From assembly GCF_026913015.1 (NCBI RefSeq), contig NZ_JAPTYD010000015.1, forward strand, positions 1 to 64,000: a DNA stretch of 64,000 bases. Reading direction: 5' to 3'. The position numbers were made by a program, and so were the translations under genes. Each line of letters opens with the position of its first letter. Positions within the stretch are counted from its first letter, which is position 1. Positions 35,450 through 43,038 of this stretch are shown piece after piece. Under the pieces are notes generated by a model that ran no database searches, had not been told where the DNA came from, and saw only the letters and a list, made by a program, of their open reading frames with translations. The DNA is from Paracoccus benzoatiresistens (GTDB lineage: Bacteria > Pseudomonadota > Alphaproteobacteria > Rhodobacterales > Rhodobacteraceae).

Positions 35450-37036
35450 TCAGGCTGCGGTGACGGTGGCGTGCAGGCGTTCGACGGCATCAAGCGCGGA
35501 CAGGATCGCCCCCTCCATCCAGGCGGGCAGGTACGAGATATGCTCGCCCGCCATCAGCGTGCGGCCGTCCATCGCGGTGGCATCCATGTAGTCGGCGTTG
35601 CGGTCCTTCCATTCCCCATAGCAGCCCAGCACCCAGGGCACCCGGTGCCAGCCCACAGCAACGCCCGACAGGAATTCGTCCTTGTACTGGGGATGGATCT
35701 GGCTGCCGTATTCGACGGCCTTGGCCACCCGCTCCTCGGCCGGCAGGGCGTTCCACTGGAAGGCATAGGCCCCCCAGGGATAGGCGCCCAGAAGCACGCC
35801 CGGCCCGTCGCTGAAGAAGCCGGTCGAGGGATAGGAGATCAGCGTGATCGGCAGGTTGGTATAGCTGATGCCGCCATAGATATGCTCGTCCTGTTCCCAG
35901 AAGCGGCGCTTGAACTCCAGCCCGACCTTGAAGGCGGATTCGTAGTACATGCTGTCGATGATCCCCGACATGCGCGGGGAAAAGTCGTGGTCGATCTGCC
36001 CCAAGACCGAGAAGGGGATGGTGCAGATGCAATAATCCGCGGTCTCGACCGTCTCGGGGCCCTCGCCGGTGCTGGGGATCCAGGTGGCGGAGACCTTGTC
36101 GCCCTCGTGGCGGATGCGGATCACCTTGGCGTTGTAGGTGATGACGTCGCCCACCTGCGCCTCGAACCCCTTGGCGACCATGTCCATGCCGCCGACCGGC
36201 TGGAAGATCGTCGACTGCATGTGCAGGTTGTCGCCCGCAGTCAGATTGCGCCACATGCTGGACTGCAGGATCACCGACAGGGGGTGCGGCTCGGACGTTT
36301 CGGGCTTGCCGCCGGCGCCGCCGCCCTCGGCCTTGGCCCAGCCACGGAAGGCCGAGGACGCCTCGCCTTTCACATACTGGTGGTTGTCGTCCAGCGCGCC
36401 GTAACGCTTCAGCGCCGCCATCAGCAGTTCGGCGTCCTGTTCGGTCACGTTGGCGTCAAGCGCCTTCTGTTCCACCACCTTGGACAGAAGCTCGGCGACA
36501 TGGCCGCGGAAGTCGGTCGAGATTTCCTTGAAACGCTGCGGCCTGCCGTCGAAGGCCCCGGTGTTGTGCAGATAGGCGTTGTAGTTGACCTGGATAAAGG
36601 GCTCCAGCTTGACCCCGAAGCGCTTGCAGTAATCCAGCACCGCGAAGTGGTCCGAAGGAATCCGCCAAGGGCCGGGGTTGATGTAGTTGCCCTCGCTGAA
36701 CTCGACGGTTTGGGTGAAGCCGCCCAGTTCGGTGAAGGTGTCGCCGCCGCGCAGGGTCCAGCAGCGCCCGCCCGCCTTTTCGCGGTATTCCAGGATCTTC
36801 ACCTGATACCCCGCATGGCGCAGTTCGAACGCCGCCGTCATGCCCGCCAGGCCGCCGCCCAGGATCAGCACCGAGGTGCCCTTGGCATCCCCCTGCAGGT
36901 TCAGCCGGCCCTTCCAGCCCGAGGGCTGCGCCAGGCCCATCGTGCTCATGGCGCCGTACATGGCTGCTGCACCGGCAACTGTGCCGATCATGCCCAGCAG
37001 CGACCTGCGGGACATTCCTTCCGAATTAAACGACAT
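35450..37036 (-). CDS. Tat-exported flavin amine oxidase/dehydrogenase
   Basis: 528 residues. A twin-arginine signal (MSRRSLLGMIG, RR at 10-11) sends the folded flavoprotein to the periplasm. The FAD fold is VLILGGGLAGMTAAFELRHA (~56-75), followed by KAGGRCWTLRGG. The C-terminal flavin loop is GEHISYLPAWMEGAILSALD, the usual G-E-x-x-S/T-x-x-P-x-W-x-E/Q-G-A-x-x-S-G/A of monoamine oxidases. It oxidises an amine to an imine. ATG 37034-37036 has AAAGGA upstream. Related Tat-exported enzymes such as nicotine oxidoreductase NicA2 use a cytochrome c rather than oxygen; the gene for one follows at 11 bp. Confidence 0.88.
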   Translation of the reverse strand: MSFNSEGMSRRSLLGMIGTVAGAAAMYGAMSTMGLAQPSGWKGRLNLQGDAKGTSVLILGGGLAGMTAAFELRHAGYQVKILEYREKAGGRCWTLRGGDTFTELGGFTQTVEFSEGNYINPGPWRIPSDHFAVLDYCKRFGVKLEPFIQVNYNAYLHNTGAFDGRPQRFKEISTDFRGHVAELLSKVVEQKALDANVTEQDAELLMAALKRYGALDDNHQYVKGEASSAFRGWAKAEGGGAGGKPETSEPHPLSVILQSSMWRNLTAGDNLHMQSTIFQPVGGMDMVAKGFEAQVGDVITYNAKVIRIRHEGDKVSATWIPSTGEGPETVETADYCICTIPFSVLGQIDHDFSPRMSGIIDSMYYESAFKVGLEFKRRFWEQDEHIYGGISYTNLPITLISYPSTGFFSDGPGVLLGAYPWGAYAFQWNALPAEERVAKAVEYGSQIHPQYKDEFLSGVAVGWHRVPWVLGCYGEWKDRNADYMDATAMDGRTLMAGEHISYLPAWMEGAILSALDAVERLHATVTAA

Positions 37037-37200
37037 GACTTTCCTTTGCTGCGCCCAGGGCGGGCCTTGATCCCGCCGATCCGTGACAAGCACGTCGTTC
37101 CGCGTGCCGGGGGCGAGGTAAACGGCCAGACAATCACGCCAACGGCAGGAAACGTTCTCTGCCCATGGGTTGAGCCTTGTTGCCCGGTGGTTGTTCTGGA

Positions 37201-37217
37201 TTTGCGCATTGTGCAAA
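37201..37217. promoter_or_regulatory. Near-palindrome upstream of the amine-oxidase operon
   Basis: TTTGCGCATTGTGCAAA: an 8-1-8 palindrome with one mismatched pair. It lies 165-181 bp before the amine oxidase start. It could be an operator for an unlinked repressor; no regulator gene is adjacent, so the link is weak. Confidence 0.3.
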
Positions 37218-37444
37218 CAAGGACATGGCATGGGGCAGACTGTCCGAAGCCGCAGTGGGCGGAAGCGGTCTTGCCAAAGTGCTGGTGCTGGTCGGCCTGA
37301 TCGTTGCCGTCACACCCTTGCGGCGAAGACGGCGATCCTGCCCCACGCGACCGGCCAGGGCCGCCAGCCGGTGCCCCGTCGCGCGCCTGCACGGATCTTT
37401 CATTCCTATGAGGGCAAAGGGATGAACCCGGATCGGACCGACGT

Positions 37445-37458
37445 TTGACGTAGAACAA
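37445..37458 (+). promoter_or_regulatory. FNR/Nnr-type box upstream of nnrS
   Basis: TTGACGTAGAACAA keeps the TTG-N8-CAA core of Crp/Fnr sites, with two deviations from TTGAT-N4-ATCAA. Its centre is ~96 bp before the nnrS ATG, which would place a class II start near 37,493. NnrS genes are typically controlled by NO-responsive Nnr/Dnr proteins, so this fits. Confidence 0.5.
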
Positions 37459-37547
37459 GGACCTGCCACCGGCGATTTGGCATAACGGGGACAGGGCACT
37501 CCAGCCCTTGCTGCCGATCAGGGCGGCTGACTTCAAGAGGATCAGAG

Positions 37548-38759
37548 ATGACCACCGCCCAGAAGATGCGACAGTTCACGGGGCCGGCCTGGCTCAGCCA
37601 CGGGTTCCGGCCCTTCTTTCTTCTTGCGGCTCTTTGGGCGGTTGGGGCCATGCTGTTGTGGATGGCAATGCTGTCCGGGGGAACACCCCTGCCCTTGCGG
37701 CTGGATCCGATCAGCTGGCATGCGCATGAGTTCCTTTTTGGCTACCTGGGGGCTGTCATCTGCGGCTTCGTCCTGACGGCGGTGCCCAACTGGACGGGGC
37801 GTCTTCCGGTGATGGGCACGCCGCTGCTGGGGCTGGCGGTGCTGTGGACACTGGGGCGCGTCGCCATGCTGGTGTCGGATCTGCTGCCTTGGCAGGCGGT
37901 CGCGCTGATCGACCTGTCGCTGCCCGTCGCCCTGGTCGTGTTCACGGCGCGCGAGGTTCTGACCGGCAGAAACTGGCGCAACCTGCCGGTGGTGGGGCTG
38001 ATCGGTCTTCATGGCACCGCGAACGCGATCTTCCACCTGGAAGCGGCGCGGCTCGGCAGTGCCTTCGAGGGGGTGGGAATGCGCCTCGGACTCGCGACGG
38101 CACTGGTCCTGATCGCCCTGATCGGCGGGCGGATCATCCCCAGCTTCACCCGCAACTGGCTAGCGGCCCGGGGCGCCGAAACGCTTCCGACGCCATTCGG
38201 TCGGGCGGATGGCGGCGTCCTGGCGATGACCGTCGCGGCCCTTGCCGCCTTCGTGGCCGTGCCTGACGCCAAGGCGGCGCCATGGCTGATGGCGGCGGCA
38301 GGCCTTGCCAATCTTTGGAGGCTGTCACGGTGGTGCGGTTGGCAGGTGCGGTCCGAGCCGCTGCTTTGGTCGCTGCACCTGGCCTATGGCATGCTGGCCT
38401 TGGGCTTCTGGGCCGAAGCCGCAGCACAGCAGGACCTGATCGCGGCGGCACCAGCCCGTCACGTCTGGCTTGCCGGCGCGGTCGGGCTGATGACACTGGC
38501 GGTCATGAGCCGCGCCTCTCTTGGCCACACGGGACGGACGCTTCACGCGGGGCCAACGACAACGGCAGCCTATCTGTCCCTGGTCGGCTCGGTCATAGCG
38601 CGCGTGACGGCCGGGCTGGCAGGCAACCCGATGCTGCTTTTGCACCTTTCAGCGGTCCTCTGGATCGCCGCCTTTGCCGTGTTCGCGCTGGTCTATGCGC
38701 CCATCCTCCTGCGCCCGCGCCTTGCGCCGCGCAGACCCTCGGGCCAAGGCGCGGCTTGA
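37548..38759 (+). CDS. nnrS: NnrS family membrane protein
   Basis: 403 residues with about 12 hydrophobic helices. The NnrS opening GPAWLSHGFRPFFLLAALWA, DPISWHAHEFLFGYLGAVIC and FVLTAVPNWTGRLP are clearly present, with the His residues thought to bind haem and copper. ALIGGRIIPSFTRNWLAARG is the other hallmark. NnrS is a haem/copper protein of denitrifiers that helps cells resist nitric oxide. It has AAGAGGA 8 nt upstream and is followed by a strong bidirectional terminator. It is convergent with the nitrate reductase operon, in keeping with a denitrification region. Confidence 0.92.
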   Translation: MTTAQKMRQFTGPAWLSHGFRPFFLLAALWAVGAMLLWMAMLSGGTPLPLRLDPISWHAHEFLFGYLGAVICGFVLTAVPNWTGRLPVMGTPLLGLAVLWTLGRVAMLVSDLLPWQAVALIDLSLPVALVVFTAREVLTGRNWRNLPVVGLIGLHGTANAIFHLEAARLGSAFEGVGMRLGLATALVLIALIGGRIIPSFTRNWLAARGAETLPTPFGRADGGVLAMTVAALAAFVAVPDAKAAPWLMAAAGLANLWRLSRWCGWQVRSEPLLWSLHLAYGMLALGFWAEAAAQQDLIAAAPARHVWLAGAVGLMTLAVMSRASLGHTGRTLHAGPTTTAAYLSLVGSVIARVTAGLAGNPMLLLHLSAVLWIAAFAVFALVYAPILLRPRLAPRRPSGQGAA

Positions 38760-38769
38760 CGAAGCAAAG

Positions 38770-38799
38770 CGCCCGGGGCCTTTCGGCACCGGGCGTTTT
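38770..38799. terminator. Terminator between nnrS and the convergent nar operon
   Basis: CGCCCGG (38770-38776), 12-base loop, CCGGGCG (38789-38795) and TTTT. It ends nnrS on the plus strand. Read on the minus strand it also sits beyond the last gene of the nar operon, so it may serve both. Confidence 0.8.
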
Positions 38800-38821
38800 C
38801 CTGTTGGACCTATGACGGCCT

Positions 38822-39334
38822 TCATGCGGCCATGCAGCGAACGCGACCAAGGCACCAGTCCAGAACGCCTGAAGGTTCTGCGGGCAGCGCTGCTGCAAGG
38901 CCTCCGGCGAAGTCCTGGAAGGCCGGAAGATTCAGCCCGTTGACGCCCAGCAGGACGGGGATGCCCTGATCCAGCGCCTCGGCGATCAGGGGCGCCATGC
39001 CGCGGCCCTCGGCCTCCTGCTTGCCGAACTTGTTGACGATCAGCAGATCGGCGCCGGGCAGCGCATGGGCGACACCGACCACGGCCTGTTCCAGAACTCC
39101 TGCGTCCAGCCGGCAACCCCGGGCCAGGTCGCCCCGGTCCTCGCTGATGCGCAGCACCGGCCCGTCCGGCAGCACCATGATGTCCATGTCGCATTTCTTC
39201 CGCCCGGGGCGTTCCACATTGCTTTGCACGGTCCCGGCAAGACGAAGGCCGCGCGCCTGAAGCTGCATCGCGATCTGGCAAAGGAACTGGTCGTTCGCGC
39301 CCCGCCCGGGCAAGCTGACATATCCAAGCTGCAT
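38822..39334 (-). CDS. DUF2478 protein
   Basis: 170 residues. The DUF2478 pattern is GYVSLPGRGANDQFLCQIAM (~3-23), SEDRGDLARGCRLDAGVLEQ, ADLLIVNKFGKQEAEGRGMA. The family resembles P-loop NTPases and is often found beside molybdenum-related genes, though its function is not established. A clear Walker A is absent here (GRGANDQ in its place). It is the last gene of the nar operon, 9 bp after ppiC, so it may help maturation of the molybdoenzyme. Confidence 0.75.
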   Translation of the reverse strand: MQLGYVSLPGRGANDQFLCQIAMQLQARGLRLAGTVQSNVERPGRKKCDMDIMVLPDGPVLRISEDRGDLARGCRLDAGVLEQAVVGVAHALPGADLLIVNKFGKQEAEGRGMAPLIAEALDQGIPVLLGVNGLNLPAFQDFAGGLAAALPAEPSGVLDWCLGRVRCMAA

Positions 39335-39343
39335 GATTTCCCC

Positions 39344-40141
39344 CTAGGCCAGATCGATGCCGACCACCTGCGCGCGGGCGGCAAGATCCGCGATCAGGTC
39401 GCGGCTGGCGCGCAGCCAGGCCGCTTTTTCATGCGCCTCGCGCAGAAGCGGCAGGACGACCTCGAACGGCAGGACCGCCCCCTCGGCGCGGGCATCCAGC
39501 CGAATGACATGGATGCCATAGCGCGTTTCGGCCAGGACCAGCCCGCCTTCCTCGGCGGCTTCCAGCGCGGCCTCGAATTCGGGCACGGTGTCCCCCGAAC
39601 TCAACTGCCCCAGCATGCCGCCCGCTGTCTTGGAGGAACAGGCGCTCTGGCTGGCGGCCAGTTCCGCAAACCGGCCGGGTTGGCGCTGCAGTTCGGCCAG
39701 CACGTCCTGCGCCTGCGCGCAGGCCTGGTCACGGGCGGCCGCATCGCCCGGCGCGGCGGCAAACAGGATATGCGCCGCCTCGAACAGCGAGGGCGCGCGG
39801 AACCTGTCGGGCGCGGCCACATGAAGCGCGCGCAAGGCCGCCTCGTCGGCAGGCGCGGGCGTCACCGCCTGCTCCAGCAGTTGCCGGACCAGCGCCTCGT
39901 CCTCGGTCTCCCATCGGCCTGCCTCGATCTCGGCGGGATCGGGGAGGATGTCGCGGCGGCGGGCCTCCTGCAGCAGCAACTCCCGGACAGCCAGCGCACG
40001 GGCGGCGGCTTTCCAGGCAGCACCCGGCTTGCCCTTGGGAGCCGGATGGTTCTGCGCCTCGGCGGCGATCAGGGCGGGGTCGATGGTCACGCCACTTACC
40101 GTGACCGGCGGCAGCAGGGGTTTCATCTGCATGGCAATCAC
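39344..40141 (-). CDS. PpiC-type peptidylprolyl isomerase (NifM-like) of the nar operon
   Basis: 265 residues. The parvulin domain occupies the C-terminal half: SLFEAAHILFAA, GRFAELAASQSACSSKTAGG, MLGQLSSGDTVPEFEAALEA and TRYGIHVIRLDA. There is no signal peptide, so it acts in the cytosol. The start is GTG at 40139-40141, overlapping the narI stop by 4 bp. A PPIase gene directly after narI is known in some nar operons, where it may assist folding of the reductase. Its substrate is not shown by the sequence. Confidence 0.85.
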   Translation of the reverse strand: MIAMQMKPLLPPVTVSGVTIDPALIAAEAQNHPAPKGKPGAAWKAAARALAVRELLLQEARRRDILPDPAEIEAGRWETEDEALVRQLLEQAVTPAPADEAALRALHVAAPDRFRAPSLFEAAHILFAAAPGDAAARDQACAQAQDVLAELQRQPGRFAELAASQSACSSKTAGGMLGQLSSGDTVPEFEAALEAAEEGGLVLAETRYGIHVIRLDARAEGAVLPFEVVLPLLREAHEKAAWLRASRDLIADLAARAQVVGIDLA

Positions 40142-40824
40142 CGCGCTGCAGGGCGCTTGCTGCGCACGATCTGATAGCCGGGACGCCAGACATAGCGGAC
40201 CGGGGCCGAGATCATGTGCACCAGACGCGTGAAGGGGAACAGCACGAAGATGGTCAGCCCCAGCAGGATGTGCATCTTGAAGAGGATGTTCACGTCGGCC
40301 AGGTGATCGGCCGCACCGGAGCGGAAGTAGGCAATGCCCTGTGCCCAGCTCATCAGCTTGACCATTTCATGCCCGTCCAGATGCTGCATCGAGACCAGGA
40401 TCGTCAGCAGCCCCAGGACCAGCTGCGCCAGCAGCAGGACAAGGATGCCGGTATCGGCGAAGGACGAATGGATGCGGATGCGCGGGTCGGTCAGACGGCG
40501 ATGCAGCAGCAGCCCGCCGCCCGCCAGCGCCATGACGCCGGCAATGCCGCCGGCGGTCATGGCCAGCACCTGCTTGGCGCCGTGGCTGACGCCCAGGGCG
40601 TCGAAGACCGCCACCGGGGTCAGCAGGCCGACCAGATGTCCGCCCAGGATCATCAGCACCCCCACATGGAACAGGACCGAGCCCAGCACGAACTGCCGCC
40701 GGCGCAGCAGTTGACTGGACTTCGACTTCCAGGTGAAGGGATCGCGGTCGTAGCGGATGATTGAACCAAGGATCATCACGGTGATGGCGATGTAGGGGAA
40801 GACCCCGAAGAGAAAGTTGTTCAT
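40138..40824 (-). CDS. narI: Respiratory nitrate reductase gamma subunit
   Basis: 228 residues, five membrane helices. This is cytochrome b of the membrane-bound nitrate reductase: it takes electrons from quinol and passes them to NarH. Visible are FHVGVLMILGGHLVGLL with haem His residues, KMHILLGLTIFVLFPFTRLVH with the others. I start at ATG 40822-40824 because in-frame upstream sequence is a shadow of narJ. It is spaced 10 bp from narJ and overlaps ppiC by 4 bp. Confidence 0.95.
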   Translation of the reverse strand: MNNFLFGVFPYIAITVMILGSIIRYDRDPFTWKSKSSQLLRRRQFVLGSVLFHVGVLMILGGHLVGLLTPVAVFDALGVSHGAKQVLAMTAGGIAGVMALAGGGLLLHRRLTDPRIRIHSSFADTGILVLLLAQLVLGLLTILVSMQHLDGHEMVKLMSWAQGIAYFRSGAADHLADVNILFKMHILLGLTIFVLFPFTRLVHMISAPVRYVWRPGYQIVRSKRPAAR

Positions 40825-40834
40825 GTCAGGTCTC

Positions 40835-41524
40835 TCACTGGGCAGTGGCGGCGACTGGCGCACGCGGGTCCATGCGGGCAAGAAGGTCGCGGCTGACGGG
40901 GCAGCCCGCGTTCGGGTCCGGACCGAAGACCACTTGCGCCTCGGCCCAGACAGCATCCAGCGCCGCGAGATCCTCGGGGTTGTCGTCGGGGATCTGCGCC
41001 AGTTCGGCCGTGGGCTCGCAATCGGTCTCGGACAGGGCGACCAGGGCCGAAAGGACGGCGGCATAGGGCGCGTCGCGCCGGTCAAGCCGTTCGGACAGCA
41101 CCCCAAGGATGTGGCCGGCATCGGCCAGCATGGCGCGCGCCTCGGCCAGGGGCCGCGTGGAAAGGTATTCCAGCAGCACCGGCAGGTGATCCGGCAACTC
41201 GGTCGCGGCCAGATCCATGCCGCCGGTGCGATAGGTTTCCAGAAGATCGACCATCGCGCCGCCGCGATCGCGGCCCTCGCCATGGACATGCTCGAACAGG
41301 TTCAGCGACAGGGTGCGCGAACGGTCGAACAGCAGGACATAGCGCTCCTGCAGATCATAAAGATCCTCGGTCGCCAGCCGTTCCAGCAAGGGTGTCAGAT
41401 CCTGCAGGCGGCAGGGACCAAGCAGCCCCTCGCCATGCAGGACCTCGTCGATGGCGGGCATGGCCGCGACCAGATCCTCGGTCGGATAGCTCAGCAGGGC
41501 GGAAAGCACCTTGAAGGTCTTCAT
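40835..41524 (-). CDS. narJ: Nitrate reductase assembly chaperone
   Basis: 229 residues. The NarJ pattern KVLSALLSYPTEDLVAAMPA, ERYVLLFDRSRTLSLNLFEH and HGEGRDRGGAMVDLLETYR is clear. NarJ binds the NarG N-terminus and allows molybdenum cofactor insertion; it is not part of the final enzyme. It overlaps narH by 4 bp (ATGA). Confidence 0.95.
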   Translation of the reverse strand: MKTFKVLSALLSYPTEDLVAAMPAIDEVLHGEGLLGPCRLQDLTPLLERLATEDLYDLQERYVLLFDRSRTLSLNLFEHVHGEGRDRGGAMVDLLETYRTGGMDLAATELPDHLPVLLEYLSTRPLAEARAMLADAGHILGVLSERLDRRDAPYAAVLSALVALSETDCEPTAELAQIPDDNPEDLAALDAVWAEAQVVFGPDPNAGCPVSRDLLARMDPRAPVAATAQ

Positions 41525-43038
41525 GCGATGAACTCCTGTGGGCTGCGGAACTTCTTGCCCCCGAACAGCGACCCGCTGTGGCCGGACGAGCAGCCATTGC
41601 CGTCGGTGAAGCCGCAGCCGCCTTTCAGGTCATAGGCATCCTCCACCAGCTCGCGGTGCGTGGTCGGGATGACGAAGCGGTCCTCATAATTCGCGATGGC
41701 CAGCAGCTGATACATCTCGTCGATCTGATGCGGGGTCAGGCCGACACGTTTGGCAACGCCCAGGTTGATCACGCCATCGATAGTCTTGGAGCGCATGTAG
41801 GACCGCATCGCCAGCATCCGCTCCAGGGCAGCGGCCACCGGCGCCTCGTCGCCCGCCGTCAGCATGTTTGCCAGATACCGCAGCGGGATGCGCAGGCTGC
41901 GCACATCGGGCATGTCGTCCTGCGCCGCGATCTTGCCGGCCTCGGCAGCATTCTGGATCGGCGACAGCGGCGGGACATACCAGACCATCGGCAGCGTCCG
42001 GTATTCCGGATGCAGCGGGAAGGCGATCTTCCACTCCATCGCCATCTTCCAGATGGGCGAGTTCTGCGCACCCCTGATCCAGTCCTCCGGGATGCCTTCG
42101 GCGCGGGCCGCCTCGATCACGGCCGGGTCGCTCGGGTCCAGGAAGATGCCAAGCTGCGCATCGTAAAGCTGCGCCTCATCCTCGACCGAGGCCACCTCGG
42201 CGATCCGGTCCGCGTCATAAAGCATCACGCCCAGATAGCGGATGCGCCCCACGCAGGTTTCCGAACAGACCGTGGGCTGGCCGGATTCCAGGCGCGGATA
42301 GCAAAGGATGCATTTCTCGGACTTGCCGGTGGACCAGTTGTAGTAGATCTTCTTGTAAGGGCAGCCCGAGACGCACATCCGCCAGCCGCGGCACTTCTCC
42401 TGGTCGATCAGCACGACGCCGTCGTCCTCGCGCTTGTAGATCGCACCCGAAGGGCAGGATGCGACGCAGGCGGGGTTGAGGCAGTGCTCGCACAGCCTCG
42501 GCAGATACATCATGAAGGTGTTTTCGTATTCGCCATAGATGTCCTTCTGCACGCCCTCGAAGTTCTGGTCCTGCGACCGCTTGGCGAATTCGCCGCCCAG
42601 GATCTCCTCCCAGTTCGGGCCCCATTCGATCTTTTCCATCCGCTGGCCCGTGATCTTGGAACGCGGGCGCGCGGTCGGGAACGCCTGCATCTCGGGCGCT
42701 GATTTCAGGTGGTCGTAGTCGAAGTCGAAAGGCTCGTAGAAGTCGTCGATGTCCGGCAGGTTCGGGTTGGCAAAGATGTTCGCCAGAATGCGCCACTTGC
42801 CGCCCTGCCTGGGCTGCAGCTGGCCCTTCCTTGTCCGGGTCCAGCCGCCTTTCCAGCGCTTCTGGTTTTCCCAGTCCTTGGGATAGCCGATGCCCGGCTT
42901 GGTTTCGACGTTGTTGAACCAGGCGTATTCGACACCCTCGCGCGAGGTCCAGACGTTCTTGCACGACACCGAACAGGTGTGACAGCCGATGCACTTGTCC
43001 AAGTTCAGCACCATGCCGATTTGCGCACGTACCTTCAT
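41521..43038 (-). CDS. narH: Respiratory nitrate reductase beta subunit
   Basis: 505 residues. This is the iron-sulfur electron carrier between NarI and NarG. The cysteine clusters are KCIGCHTCSVSCKNVW (~16-31), CEHCLNPACVASCPSGAIYK, KCRGWRMCVSGCPYKK and KCILCYPRLESGQPTVCSETC. The Trp in CRGWRMC marks the 3Fe-4S site, as in known NarH. It overlaps narG and narJ by 4 bp each. Confidence 0.97.
   Translation of the reverse strand: MKVRAQIGMVLNLDKCIGCHTCSVSCKNVWTSREGVEYAWFNNVETKPGIGYPKDWENQKRWKGGWTRTRKGQLQPRQGGKWRILANIFANPNLPDIDDFYEPFDFDYDHLKSAPEMQAFPTARPRSKITGQRMEKIEWGPNWEEILGGEFAKRSQDQNFEGVQKDIYGEYENTFMMYLPRLCEHCLNPACVASCPSGAIYKREDDGVVLIDQEKCRGWRMCVSGCPYKKIYYNWSTGKSEKCILCYPRLESGQPTVCSETCVGRIRYLGVMLYDADRIAEVASVEDEAQLYDAQLGIFLDPSDPAVIEAARAEGIPEDWIRGAQNSPIWKMAMEWKIAFPLHPEYRTLPMVWYVPPLSPIQNAAEAGKIAAQDDMPDVRSLRIPLRYLANMLTAGDEAPVAAALERMLAMRSYMRSKTIDGVINLGVAKRVGLTPHQIDEMYQLLAIANYEDRFVIPTTHRELVEDAYDLKGGCGFTDGNGCSSGHSGSLFGGKKFRSPQEFIA

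Larger units (their letters stand above)
37037..37547. other. Divergent promoter region between amine oxidase and nnrS
   Basis: About 510 bp. It holds a 17-bp near-palindrome (37201-37217), a degenerate FNR-family box before nnrS (37445-37458) and a ribosome site for nnrS. Short open frames here have no recognisable product. Confidence 0.5.

Noticed and set aside
37177..37425. 82-codon frame with a short hydrophobic stretch (VLVLVGLIVAV)
   Set aside because: It sits in a divergent promoter region, lacks a ribosome site, and the remainder is Arg-rich and not coherent.
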